Made by a program: the position numbers and the translations under genes
DNA from: a bacterium
Lineage (GTDB): Bacteria; Auribacterota; Auribacteria; Auribacterales; Auribacteraceae
Length of the DNA stretch: 64,000 nucleotides
Reading direction: 5' to 3'
NCBI GenBank assembly: GCA_024233545.1
Contig: JACKPL010000001.1
Coordinates: 248,001-312,000, forward strand
The notes under the pieces: model-generated
What the model was told of the DNA's origin: nothing
The model's input: only the letters and a program-made list of their open reading frames with translations
Database searches by the model: none
Shown: piece after piece, positions 25,379 through 33,407 of the stretch
Layout of the letters: each line of letters opens with the position of its first letter
Numbering within the stretch: the first letter of the stretch is position 1

Positions 25379-27172
25379 ATGGCTTTGCGGTTTGATGAAC
25401 ATGATCTTGCAAATATTCGCAATCGGGTAGATATTGTTCAGTTTATTGAGTCATATATGCCGTTGCAGAAAAGCGGGGCAAACTATAAGGCGCTCAGTCC
25501 GTTTAATAAAGAAAAAACTCCTTCGTTTGTGGTAAGCCCTTCTAAACAAATTTTTCATTGTTTCAGTTCGCATAAAGGCGGGGATATTTTTACGTTTCTT
25601 ATGGAATACGAAAATCTTTCGTTTCCGGAAGCGGTAGAGAAAATAGCCGAAAAAATCGGGTATGTGTTCACTCAAAATGCGTCTTCCTCTGAAGCCGCCG
25701 GGTTTAAGCGTTCGGAAAAAGCCCGTTTGTATGAGTGTCTTACCCACACTGCGCGGTTTTATCATAAAACATTGTTGACTCATTCACATGCTGAGGCGGC
25801 ACGAAAATATCTCGAAAAAAGAAGCATACATCCGGTGGCGTGGAAGAAATGGTGTATCGGGTATGCGCCTTCTTCGCCGAATGCATTGGCACAGTATTTA
25901 ATGGCGCAAGGATTTTCTCAGGATGATATGCTCAAAGTGGGGATTGTCAAAAAAGACGAACAGGCATATCGTGTCCGCGACTATTTTTTCAACCGCATTA
26001 TGTTCCCTATTTTGGATGAACAACAGCGAACGATAGCGTTTGGGGGGCGGGTTATTGGAGATGCTCTGCCCAAGTATATCAATTCACCTGAAACAGTCCT
26101 TTATCATAAAAGCAAGATAATGTATGGATTATCACAAGCGAGAATGCCGATCCGCGAAAAAAAATCTGTTTTTGTTGCGGAGGGGTATTTCGATGTAATA
26201 CGCTTGCATGAAGCAGGATACGATACAGCAACAGCTCCTTGCGGAACAGCTTTGACTGATGACCAAATACGAGTTCTGCAGAGGTATGCAGAACAGTTGT
26301 ATGTCGCGTTCGATTCCGACCAAGCAGGCATAAATGCGGCGATGCGTACTATGGACAGCATTTTGGAAAGCGGAGTTGACGCTTTTGTTGTATCTCTCCC
26401 TGATGGAGAGGACCCGGACAGCTTTATTCAAAAGTTTGGCGTCCAAGCTTTTAAAGAAATTGTTGATAAAAGTGAACCGCTTCTGGATTTTCGTCTCAAA
26501 GTATTAAGAAAGCAGTTTGGCGGCAGTGAACGCGGCAAGATTAAAATCGCTCAGTCAATGATGGACATTATATCCCGTCAAAAGAATTCGCTCCTTGCGG
26601 AAACGTGGGTAAAGAGAATGAGCGAAGAACTTGGTTTTTCGCAACAAGTTTTGCGCGGCGAATTGATTAAGCTCCATAAAAAAGACGAAAAATACTCTCA
26701 TACGCCAGACAAACCGGTACTCGCTGTGCCGGATATGCAAATACCTGTATGGGAAGAAGAATTGTTGCGAATATTACTTCATGGTAGAGAAAATCTGATC
26801 GAAACTGCAAAAAAGGTGTTGAATGAAGAATTGTTTATGAGTATAATCATTCGCCGTCTATGGAGCAAACTAGCTGTTATTGATAAAAACCAATCTCTGA
26901 AAACAGCAGAATTCTTAATAGATTCGTATCGCGATGATAAGAAAATTGTTGCGCTTATATCGCGGTTGTCAGCAGATAAAATAAATGACGATGATCTGGA
27001 AATTAAGTTCAACAGCGTTGTTGCCCGGTTGAAGAAAGAATTTATAGAAAGAAAAATTGAGGAATATTCCAACCTGCTTAAAGAAAGTAAGGGAGAATAT
27101 TCCTATATTTTTAAACAGCTCAGCGAGCTTATAGAACAAAAAAAACAATTGGGTTTTACCGGCGGGTTTTAA
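25379..27172 (+). CDS. dnaG: DNA primase with a degenerate zinc site
   Basis: Synthesises RNA primers at the replication fork. 597 aa. The N-terminal domain (~1-100) aligns with the CHC2 zinc domain (LSPFNKEKTPSFVVSP, then IFHCFSSHKGGD), but the expected C-x2-H and C-x2-C ligands read Ser40, Asn43, Cys61 and Ser64, so three of four are lost. The RNA-polymerase core is normal: TOPRIM with Glu268 (VAEGYFDV), Asp312 and Asp314 (FDSDQAG). A C-terminal helicase-binding region (~450-597) is helical and diverged. It precedes rpoD by 39 bases, as in classical macromolecular-synthesis operons, without rpsU. Confidence 0.94.
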   Translation: MALRFDEHDLANIRNRVDIVQFIESYMPLQKSGANYKALSPFNKEKTPSFVVSPSKQIFHCFSSHKGGDIFTFLMEYENLSFPEAVEKIAEKIGYVFTQNASSSEAAGFKRSEKARLYECLTHTARFYHKTLLTHSHAEAARKYLEKRSIHPVAWKKWCIGYAPSSPNALAQYLMAQGFSQDDMLKVGIVKKDEQAYRVRDYFFNRIMFPILDEQQRTIAFGGRVIGDALPKYINSPETVLYHKSKIMYGLSQARMPIREKKSVFVAEGYFDVIRLHEAGYDTATAPCGTALTDDQIRVLQRYAEQLYVAFDSDQAGINAAMRTMDSILESGVDAFVVSLPDGEDPDSFIQKFGVQAFKEIVDKSEPLLDFRLKVLRKQFGGSERGKIKIAQSMMDIISRQKNSLLAETWVKRMSEELGFSQQVLRGELIKLHKKDEKYSHTPDKPVLAVPDMQIPVWEEELLRILLHGRENLIETAKKVLNEELFMSIIIRRLWSKLAVIDKNQSLKTAEFLIDSYRDDKKIVALISRLSADKINDDDLEIKFNSVVARLKKEFIERKIEEYSNLLKESKGEYSYIFKQLSELIEQKKQLGFTGGF

Positions 27173-27211
27173 CGCGGCAGTGCACTTTTAACATAGTGAA
27201 AGAGCAGTTAG

Positions 27212-28849
27212 ATGATAAATAAAGAAGAACGAAATAAGCGAATCAAACAACTTATTCAGTTAAGTAACGAGAAAGGGTTTCTTACTTACGATGACATAAA
27301 TGAAGTTCTTCCCGAAGATTTCGCATCTGCGGAAGAAATTGATTCTATTCTTATTTTGTTGCGCAGTATGGACATCGAAATAGTCGACTCTGAATCCCGG
27401 GCAAGGGCTCGGTTTGATGACGAGGAGGAAGAGCAGGAAGAAAAACGAACAAAAGCCGCTCGCCTTGAAGTTCTCGACGATCCTGTAAGAATGTATCTCA
27501 AGCAAATGGGGCAAGTCCCTTTATTGAGCAGAGAACAAGAAGTTGAAATTTCCAAGCGGATAGAACAGTCGGAACAGCAGATCAAAGAAACTATTTATAA
27601 ATTCGGCTATTTTTACCGCGAATCAGTTACCCTCGCAAAGAAACTTTTAAGCGGTAGGGAACGGTTCGATAGAATCGTGCAGGACAAAAAAGCGAAATCC
27701 CGCGAAAATTATCTAAAAATTCTTCCCAAACTCATTGAGCGTGTAGAAAAGCTCCATAATGATGCTATGGAAAAATACCAGCTCATGATTAAATCAGGGA
27801 GCGACGCTGAATACAAAGCGCAGGTAAAAAATGAACTGGCAGAAATCCATATCGATATGGAACGGTATGTCAAAAAATTTTATTTTAAACAGTCTGCCAT
27901 CGAATCGTTTTCAGAACGAATTGAATTAGTCTATCAGCGCATATTCGAGTTGATAGGGAATATCAAGAAGCTGGATAAAAAACGCGATGATTTCACAACT
28001 AAGAAAATAAAAAATGAAAAACGTATTTTGCGCAAGATTGAAATCGCGGCTCAACTGCCGTATGACGAGTTTATCAAACTGACAAAAAGCCTGCGCAAAT
28101 GGATTAAGCGATCTCATGATGCAAAAAAGGAGATGGTGGAAGCAAATTTACGGCTGGTTATCAGCATTGCAAAAAAATACACCAACCGCGGGTTATCATT
28201 CCTCGACCTTATACAAGAGGGCAACATGGGGTTGATGAAAGCGGTAGAAAAATTCGAATACCGGCGCGGGTATAAATTCAGTACCTATGCGACATGGTGG
28301 ATTCGGCAGGCAATTACCCGGTCGATAGCCGATCAGGCACGGACAATCCGTATTCCTGTTCATATGATAGAAACGATCAACAAACTGGTGCGAACGTCAA
28401 AAAGGCTGGTACAGGAGCACGGCAAAGAACCGTCTCCGCAGGAATTGGCTGAAGAAATGGAATTGCCGGTGGAAAAGATCAGAGCTATTCTGAAAATTGC
28501 TCAGCATCCTATTTCTTTGCAAACGCCTATCGGCGACGGAGACGACAGCCATTTCGGCGATTTCATTGAGGACAAAGGAATCGAGTCTCCTGATGATGCA
28601 ACAGGATATACATTACTCAGGGAACAGATGGAAGATGTTCTGCTTACACTCACTCCACGGGAACGAAAAGTCCTGACTTTACGGTTCGGCATTGGCGACG
28701 GGTCTCCCAAAACACTTGAAGAAGTGGGTAAAGTATTTAATGTAACCCGCGAGCGAGTCCGGCAAATTGAAGCGAAAGCATTACGAAAAATGCGCCATCC
28801 GATACGCAGCCGTCAATTGCGCGGTTTTCTTGATGCGCTTCATCCTTGA
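27212..28849 (+). CDS. rpoD: Primary sigma factor RpoD
   Basis: Directs RNA polymerase to housekeeping promoters. 545 aa. Region 1.1-like N-terminus (~1-75), then an acidic stretch, region 1.2 (DDPVRMYLKQMGQVPLLSRE, ~95-115), and a charged non-conserved insert (~130-290). Regions 2.1-2.4 follow (NLRLVISIAKKYTNRGLSFL, EYRRGYKFSTYATWWIRQAI), then 3.0-3.2 and 4.1-4.2 with the helix-turn-helix VFNVTRERVRQIEAKALRKM. The complete domain set identifies the primary rather than an alternative factor. The promoters called in this window match its expected -35/-10 preference. The ribosome-binding site is weak. Confidence 0.96.
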   Translation: MINKEERNKRIKQLIQLSNEKGFLTYDDINEVLPEDFASAEEIDSILILLRSMDIEIVDSESRARARFDDEEEEQEEKRTKAARLEVLDDPVRMYLKQMGQVPLLSREQEVEISKRIEQSEQQIKETIYKFGYFYRESVTLAKKLLSGRERFDRIVQDKKAKSRENYLKILPKLIERVEKLHNDAMEKYQLMIKSGSDAEYKAQVKNELAEIHIDMERYVKKFYFKQSAIESFSERIELVYQRIFELIGNIKKLDKKRDDFTTKKIKNEKRILRKIEIAAQLPYDEFIKLTKSLRKWIKRSHDAKKEMVEANLRLVISIAKKYTNRGLSFLDLIQEGNMGLMKAVEKFEYRRGYKFSTYATWWIRQAITRSIADQARTIRIPVHMIETINKLVRTSKRLVQEHGKEPSPQELAEEMELPVEKIRAILKIAQHPISLQTPIGDGDDSHFGDFIEDKGIESPDDATGYTLLREQMEDVLLTLTPRERKVLTLRFGIGDGSPKTLEEVGKVFNVTRERVRQIEAKALRKMRHPIRSRQLRGFLDALHP

Positions 28850-28892
28850 TCGCATTAAAATGCGTAATGTCATTTTCAATAGCGAGTTGTAT

Positions 28893-28914
28893 GCAAAAAG
28901 CGTGTTCTTTTTGC
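28893..28914 (+). repeat. AT-rich hairpin downstream of rpoD
   Basis: GCAAAAAG-CGTGTT-CTTTTTGC, 8-bp stem and 6-base loop, 44 bases after the rpoD stop. No T-run follows, so it is a weak candidate terminator at best. Confidence 0.35.
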
Positions 28915-28975
28915 CGAGCTCTACTGAATATGCATTGAGCTCAAAATATAACGGCAATATACCCTGTAAAAATAA

Positions 28976-29004
28976 TTGACTTTGAACCGCCTGTTTAGTA
29001 CAGT
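28976..29004 (+). promoter_or_regulatory. Promoter of tRNA-Val
   Basis: TTGACT (28976-28981), 17-base spacer, TACAGT (28999-29004). Transcription would begin about eight bases before the tRNA. Confidence 0.6.
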
Positions 29005-29018
29005 AGAACAGTATTTAC

Positions 29019-29093
29019 GGGCGATTAACTCAGCGGGAGAGTGCTACCTTCACACGGTAGAAGTCACTGGTTCGATCCCAGTATCGCCCACCA
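29019..29093 (+). tRNA. tRNA-Val (anticodon CAC)
   Basis: A 75-nt cloverleaf with encoded CCA. Acceptor arms GGGCGAT / ATCGCCC, anticodon stem CTACC / GGTAG around the loop TTCACAC (anticodon CAC, reading GTG), T-arm CTGG-TTCGATC-CCAG. The next gene starts 23 bases later, after six T residues, with no other hairpin. Confidence 0.95.
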
Positions 29094-29115
29094 TTTTTTA
29101 ACTTCTGTGGATACT

Positions 29116-29835
29116 ATGATTAGAGAAATTATCAAACTTCAAGAAGTCCAAGAGATAGACCTCCGAATTTTCTCTCTTAAAAAACTTCAAAAAGAATTGC
29201 CTGCAAACCTTCACGGTATGCAAGCCGATGTAAAAAACAAAATGAATGCGGTGCAGGCATTAAACAATGAACTTAAAGACATTAAGGCGCATCAGAAAAA
29301 TCTGGAAGTAGAGATACAAAGCCTCAAAGATACAGTAAAGAAATATAAAAACCAATTGCTTCAACTGAAAAGTAATGAACAGTATAAAGCGTTGCTGAGC
29401 GAAATTGACCGCGCAGAAGAGAAATGTTCTCAGATTGAAGACACTGTTTTAGCGGCAATGATGTCAGCCGACGAAAAGCAAAAAGATATTCGCATTGCCG
29501 AAGATGCTTTGAAACAAAGCGAACTTACTTTACGAGAACAAGAGAATAGTATTAAACAAGAAATAGAACGTGTCGATGAAGAAATAAAAAAAATATCGGA
29601 TATGCGCGCCGTATGTGCAAAAGATATCGATGAAGGCGCATTAAGGCTTTATGAAAGAATAATGAAAAATAAGGGCGAAACAAAAGCGGTGGTAGCCGTA
29701 ATAGATAATACCTGTCAGGGATGTTTCATGAAATTACCGCCCAATGATGTTCTGGAAGTTCGTAAATCGCATAAGATTCAAACATGTGAAAATTGCGCTC
29801 GAATTTTGTTTTGGCCTTATAGTGAAGAGATATAA
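29116..29835 (+). CDS. Coiled-coil protein with C4 zinc ribbon
   Basis: 239 aa from ATG 29116. A frame extending upstream runs into the tRNA and is not real. Residues ~1-185 form a long antiparallel coiled coil (heptad-rich, KELPANLHGMQADVKNKMN near 40). The C-terminus is a zinc ribbon with two CxxC knuckles (CQGCFMKLP and CENCARILFW), as in the zf-RING_7 family. Related proteins are widespread, often near nif3 or rnpB genes, and are thought to bind nucleic acid or act in translation; this is not proven here. Weak SD; probable cotranscription with tRNA-Val. Confidence 0.85.
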   Translation: MIREIIKLQEVQEIDLRIFSLKKLQKELPANLHGMQADVKNKMNAVQALNNELKDIKAHQKNLEVEIQSLKDTVKKYKNQLLQLKSNEQYKALLSEIDRAEEKCSQIEDTVLAAMMSADEKQKDIRIAEDALKQSELTLREQENSIKQEIERVDEEIKKISDMRAVCAKDIDEGALRLYERIMKNKGETKAVVAVIDNTCQGCFMKLPPNDVLEVRKSHKIQTCENCARILFWPYSEEI

Positions 29836-29914
29836 TGATGTGGTGCAGTAATCTCTGCAATACTTTTACAATATAATCTATAAGCCGGACTCAACAGCTG
29901 TAAAGGGGTAACTG

Positions 29915-32578
29915 GTGAAGAAACAAAATCATTTGTGCCGCCTTTTGTCTTTTTTGTCGTGGGTATCTGCCGTAATGCTTGTTATTTTCATAGCGCGGCA
30001 CACTCTACCAGAATTGCATGTTTGGACAGATGCGGCTATCGGAAAACACATTTTAAACTCCCTTTCCGTACCTCATTCTGATGTCTTTTCTTTTGCGTCT
30101 CACGGAAAACCTTTGATAGCAGAATCATGGTTATATTGTGTTATAATCTATGTAATTATTGCGTTGTTTGGCTTTACTGGGGTATATTTTTTTAAACTTG
30201 CGTTGGTCGCTCTATTGTGCCTCATGCTTGTAAACCTGAGTTATAAACGGCGATGGAATACAGGAATTTCGGCGGTTGTTCTTATTATCGGGTTTTATTT
30301 GTTTCGCGATCTTCTAATAATGCGAGCGCACTTGTTTGCATTATTCCTTTTCGTTGTTTTTTTCTATCTATTATCGCAATTCCGTTCGGGCAGAAAACGG
30401 GTCTATTTGTATTATTTACCGGTTGTTATGTGGGTATGGGCAAATAGCCATCCTTCGTTTTTGGTCGGGTTGCTTGTCGCAATCGTTTTTTTTCTGAGTG
30501 AATTAACCAAAAAAATTGTCCGGCAAAAATTTTCTCTTTGGTATGGCAGAACGTTTAAGTGGAGGGTAATTGTCCATATTGGGGTGACCGTGTTAGGATG
30601 TTTTGTTGCGGTAGTATTCAACCCCTATTTTTTTTCTATTTTTGAACATGCATTTACTACCTTAAGCGCTACGGTTTTGTATGCAGTGATTGATTGGTAT
30701 ACTTTTGAACGGGTAATGATGTTCAACATTCCTTTTTTATCCATCACGTTTTTTGTGATTCTCTGTATGTTTTTCGTGCCTCCCCGGCGGTCTGATATTA
30801 CCGATGCGGCCGCATTTGTTGCATTGTTTGTATTCGCATATTTTTTCAAAAGATATACAGCGTTTCCTTTTCTGTTCGCAATGATGTTGGGAATTAAATA
30901 TTTTAGCGCTATTCTCGATATGATTGTAAAAGAGCTCCGTTTTTTCGGTAGGGATTACCGTCCCATCGGATATATCTTCTCTGCATTGTTCTTTTTTGCA
31001 CTGACAAGCGGGGCGTGGGCATACTATTACCTGAATCACTCGAACGACCGGTTTGTGGCCCCTGTTGAGGCTGAATATTCATGTCCTGTAGACGCAGTAG
31101 CGTATATCAAATCAAACGGACTTGAACCGAATGTGTACACGCCGTTCTATTATGGCGGTTATTTCTTGTATGAACTGTATCCGCTCTATAAAAATTTTTC
31201 TGACTATCACACTTTGTATGTTGATGAACAAATCCTGCTGAATGATCAAAGAATTCGCGAAGCCGATATCGGGTGGGAATGGAACTTGGAGGAATACGAT
31301 ATCAAGACATTTCTTATTCCTTATCAAGCGGGCAAGAGGAATCTTTTGAATGGAAAATCGCGGTTTAACGAGAAGCTTCATCAATCGCCGTATTGGAAAT
31401 TGGTTTATTGGGATGACTATAATTTGATTTATAAACATGTTGATGAGATCATCAGCGACACATTCAAAGAAAAAATCTACATGACTTTGGATGTTGAGGA
31501 TATGATGCGGTTTTGTACCGATGATTCGCTTGAACAACAAGAGTTAAAGAAAGAACTCATTCGCCGAAAAGAACAAAAACCGTCATCCGGCTGGTGCAAT
31601 ATTTTTCTCGGTATTTTGAGTATCCGCGGCGGAGATATGCAAACGGGTAAAGAATATTTCGAACTTGCCTATAAAACCAATCCCGATGTGCTCAAGATAC
31701 GATTATTTAAAGAAGTAGTTGATTGGCATGAAGATGGTGCAGTTCAGCCGCTTTCTGAAAAAATTGCATTTTATGATTCGGGAACCGAGGGGTTATTGCA
31801 GGCGGCGTTTACGCTTATGATGGCGGGGTTATACATCGATGCAAAACATGTTCTTGAAACAGTTCTTAAAAATGATGATAAAAATATCGAGGCATATATT
31901 TTAAAGGGAATTTGCTCGGATTATCTTGGCGATTACGTTGATGCGCTTGTTGCACTCAATAATGCGCTTAAGATCAATCCCAACGAGCCTGAGATATTAT
32001 TTTATTTAGGAAAAATCTACCAAAATAACCAAATTTGGGATCAGGCGGCGCAAGTTATCCGCGAAGCAATTGAGATGGACGGCCAGAACTATAAATATTG
32101 GTATACCATTGCGGAAATTTACCTTCAATCCGGCAATATAGACGATGCATTAGCCATGTGCAAAAAAACGGTTCATTTCCGGCCCCACTTTTTTGATGCG
32201 TGGATTCTAGGAGGCAATCTGTTCAGAAAACTTGGAAGGTATAATGAGTCTTTGGAGGTGCTTGGCAAGGCATATATTCTTAATCCGTTCTCCGAGCGGT
32301 TGTTTCTTGAATTATCACAAACATATTTGTTTCTGGAACAACCTCAAAAAGCGGGAGAAGCATTCGAAAGAATTTCCGCCCGTCTCTTTAATGAAGACCC
32401 TCACTATTTATTTGTGAACGCTCGGTTTGCGGCGCTTAAAGGAGATGAAGACAACGCTTATGCTTTTCTCAAAAAAGCGCTTGAAAAAGATTTTAGCGAC
32501 ATTTCTATCGAACTGAAACGCTGTAAAGAATTTAAAGAATTGTTCAAAATAGAGCGTTTTAGAAAACTTCTCCATTAA
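29915..32578 (+). CDS. Polytopic membrane protein with C-terminal TPR domain
   Basis: 887 aa starting at GTG 29915 after AAAGGGG. Residues ~10-395 contain about ten to twelve membrane helices. The first outer loop has WTDAAIGKHILN and SVPHSDVFSFASHGKPLIAE, a pattern I associate with GT-C-like membrane proteins that have an acidic residue in the first loop. A soluble segment (~400-560) follows (YYGGYFLYELYP), then at least six TPR units (~560-887, for example AYILKGICSDYLGDYVDAL and AALNNALKINPNEPEI-like). Lipid-linked sugar transfer or protein O-glycosylation is possible, but no catalytic residues can be assigned securely. The tail is probably periplasmic. Confidence 0.7.
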   Translation: MKKQNHLCRLLSFLSWVSAVMLVIFIARHTLPELHVWTDAAIGKHILNSLSVPHSDVFSFASHGKPLIAESWLYCVIIYVIIALFGFTGVYFFKLALVALLCLMLVNLSYKRRWNTGISAVVLIIGFYLFRDLLIMRAHLFALFLFVVFFYLLSQFRSGRKRVYLYYLPVVMWVWANSHPSFLVGLLVAIVFFLSELTKKIVRQKFSLWYGRTFKWRVIVHIGVTVLGCFVAVVFNPYFFSIFEHAFTTLSATVLYAVIDWYTFERVMMFNIPFLSITFFVILCMFFVPPRRSDITDAAAFVALFVFAYFFKRYTAFPFLFAMMLGIKYFSAILDMIVKELRFFGRDYRPIGYIFSALFFFALTSGAWAYYYLNHSNDRFVAPVEAEYSCPVDAVAYIKSNGLEPNVYTPFYYGGYFLYELYPLYKNFSDYHTLYVDEQILLNDQRIREADIGWEWNLEEYDIKTFLIPYQAGKRNLLNGKSRFNEKLHQSPYWKLVYWDDYNLIYKHVDEIISDTFKEKIYMTLDVEDMMRFCTDDSLEQQELKKELIRRKEQKPSSGWCNIFLGILSIRGGDMQTGKEYFELAYKTNPDVLKIRLFKEVVDWHEDGAVQPLSEKIAFYDSGTEGLLQAAFTLMMAGLYIDAKHVLETVLKNDDKNIEAYILKGICSDYLGDYVDALVALNNALKINPNEPEILFYLGKIYQNNQIWDQAAQVIREAIEMDGQNYKYWYTIAEIYLQSGNIDDALAMCKKTVHFRPHFFDAWILGGNLFRKLGRYNESLEVLGKAYILNPFSERLFLELSQTYLFLEQPQKAGEAFERISARLFNEDPHYLFVNARFAALKGDEDNAYAFLKKALEKDFSDISIELKRCKEFKELFKIERFRKLLH

Positions 32579-32607
32579 AAAGTGCGTTACTGTTTCATCG
32601 CTTATGA

Positions 32608-32613
32608 TATACT
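32608..32613 (+). promoter_or_regulatory. -10 element of rnpB
   Basis: TATACT eight bases before the mature 5' end of the RNase P RNA; the -35 side is poorly conserved. Confidence 0.45.
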
Positions 32614-32620
32614 TGTATTA

Positions 32621-32969
32621 AAAGGGAAGCCGGATGGCCGCAGTGTAAGGTAATTCTTACATTGAGGAAAGTCCGAACTCCACAGGGTGGAATGCTGGAT
32701 AACGTCCAGGCGGAGTAATCCGACGGAAAGTGCCACAGAAAACATACCGCTTACGGTGTTATCGCCGGAAGTAAGGGTGAAAAGGCGAGGTAAGAGCTCA
32801 CCGCGCATCGGGTAACCGGTGCGGCAGGGTAAACCCCATTCGGAGCAAGACTAAATAGGAGACCATAGGGTGACCCATCCTGTCTCGGGTTAGTCGCATG
32901 AAGCAGAGAGTAATCTCTGTTCAAGATGAATGGCCATCTTATACAGAATTCGGCTTACAGGCTTCCCTT
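32621..32969 (+). ncRNA. rnpB: RNase P RNA, bacterial type A
   Basis: Catalytic RNA that trims tRNA 5' leaders. About 349 nt. The ends pair as P1 (AAGGGAAGCC / GGCTTCCCTT). The universally conserved P4 strands are GAGGAAAGTCC near the 5' end and ACAGAATTCGGCTTACAGG at the 3' end. Inner conserved blocks are GTGCCACAGAAA, GGTAAGAGCTCACCGCG, GGGTAAACCCC and AGATGAATGGCCATC. It lies between two TPR-protein genes and ends nine bases before the convergent thioesterase stop. Confidence 0.95.
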
Positions 32970-32977
32970 TGCTATTG

Positions 32978-33400
32978 CTATGAAGAAGAATGAACAATGA
33001 GCGATTGCAGAAAATCGGGTATCCTCTGTAATTCTCCAGCGGTATTGACACAGGCAAGTGTTGACGATCCTGTTGCGTGAAGAACAGTCCTGTCATGGTT
33101 CCATAGATGATAAGAATGCTGTATTTTTGCAGGCGTGATGTGTGTTAATTCGGTACTTAAAATGATGGTGTCATCATATCGGATAGGCGCTTTGTATTTA
33201 CATGCAACATCGATAACAACCAAAAATAATCCTGATTCCTCAAATTGTTTATATGTATATCCGCAATTGCGCAGTAATTCTGTGCGTCCGATTTCAAAAT
33301 ACATGAAGTATCGCGAATGGTGCACTACACCCATTTGATCGACTTCATAATACCTAACCCGTAATTGTGTATCGATTTTAGATTGAGTACCCATAAACAT
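32978..33400 (-). CDS. ybgC: Acyl-CoA thioesterase, YbgC/4HBT hotdog family
   Basis: 140 aa. Hotdog fold with the family motif RVRYYEVDQMGVVHHSRYF, whose Asp (in EVDQMG) is the catalytic acid; FEIGRTELLRNCG follows on the long helix. YbgC proteins hydrolyse short or medium acyl-CoA and associate with the Tol-Pal envelope system in proteobacteria; no tol genes are nearby. The frame is open further upstream into the TPR gene, but ATG 33400, seven bases after the TPR stop, gives the normal family N-terminus. ATG 33394 is the other option. It is cotranscribed with the TPR gene. Confidence 0.85.
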   Translation of the reverse strand: MFMGTQSKIDTQLRVRYYEVDQMGVVHHSRYFMYFEIGRTELLRNCGYTYKQFEESGLFLVVIDVACKYKAPIRYDDTIILSTELTHITPAKIQHSYHLWNHDRTVLHATGSSTLACVNTAGELQRIPDFLQSLIVHSSS

Positions 33401-33407
33401 GCAGTTT

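Noticed and set aside
28893..28914. rpoD terminator
   Set aside because: The stem is AT-rich and no T-run follows it, so it is listed only as a hairpin.
29094..29099. T-run after tRNA-Val as a terminator
   Set aside because: There is no dedicated hairpin, and the next gene begins within 23 bases.
29041..29115. Upstream extension of the zinc-ribbon frame
   Set aside because: It begins inside tRNA-Val; the family N-terminus starts at ATG 29116.
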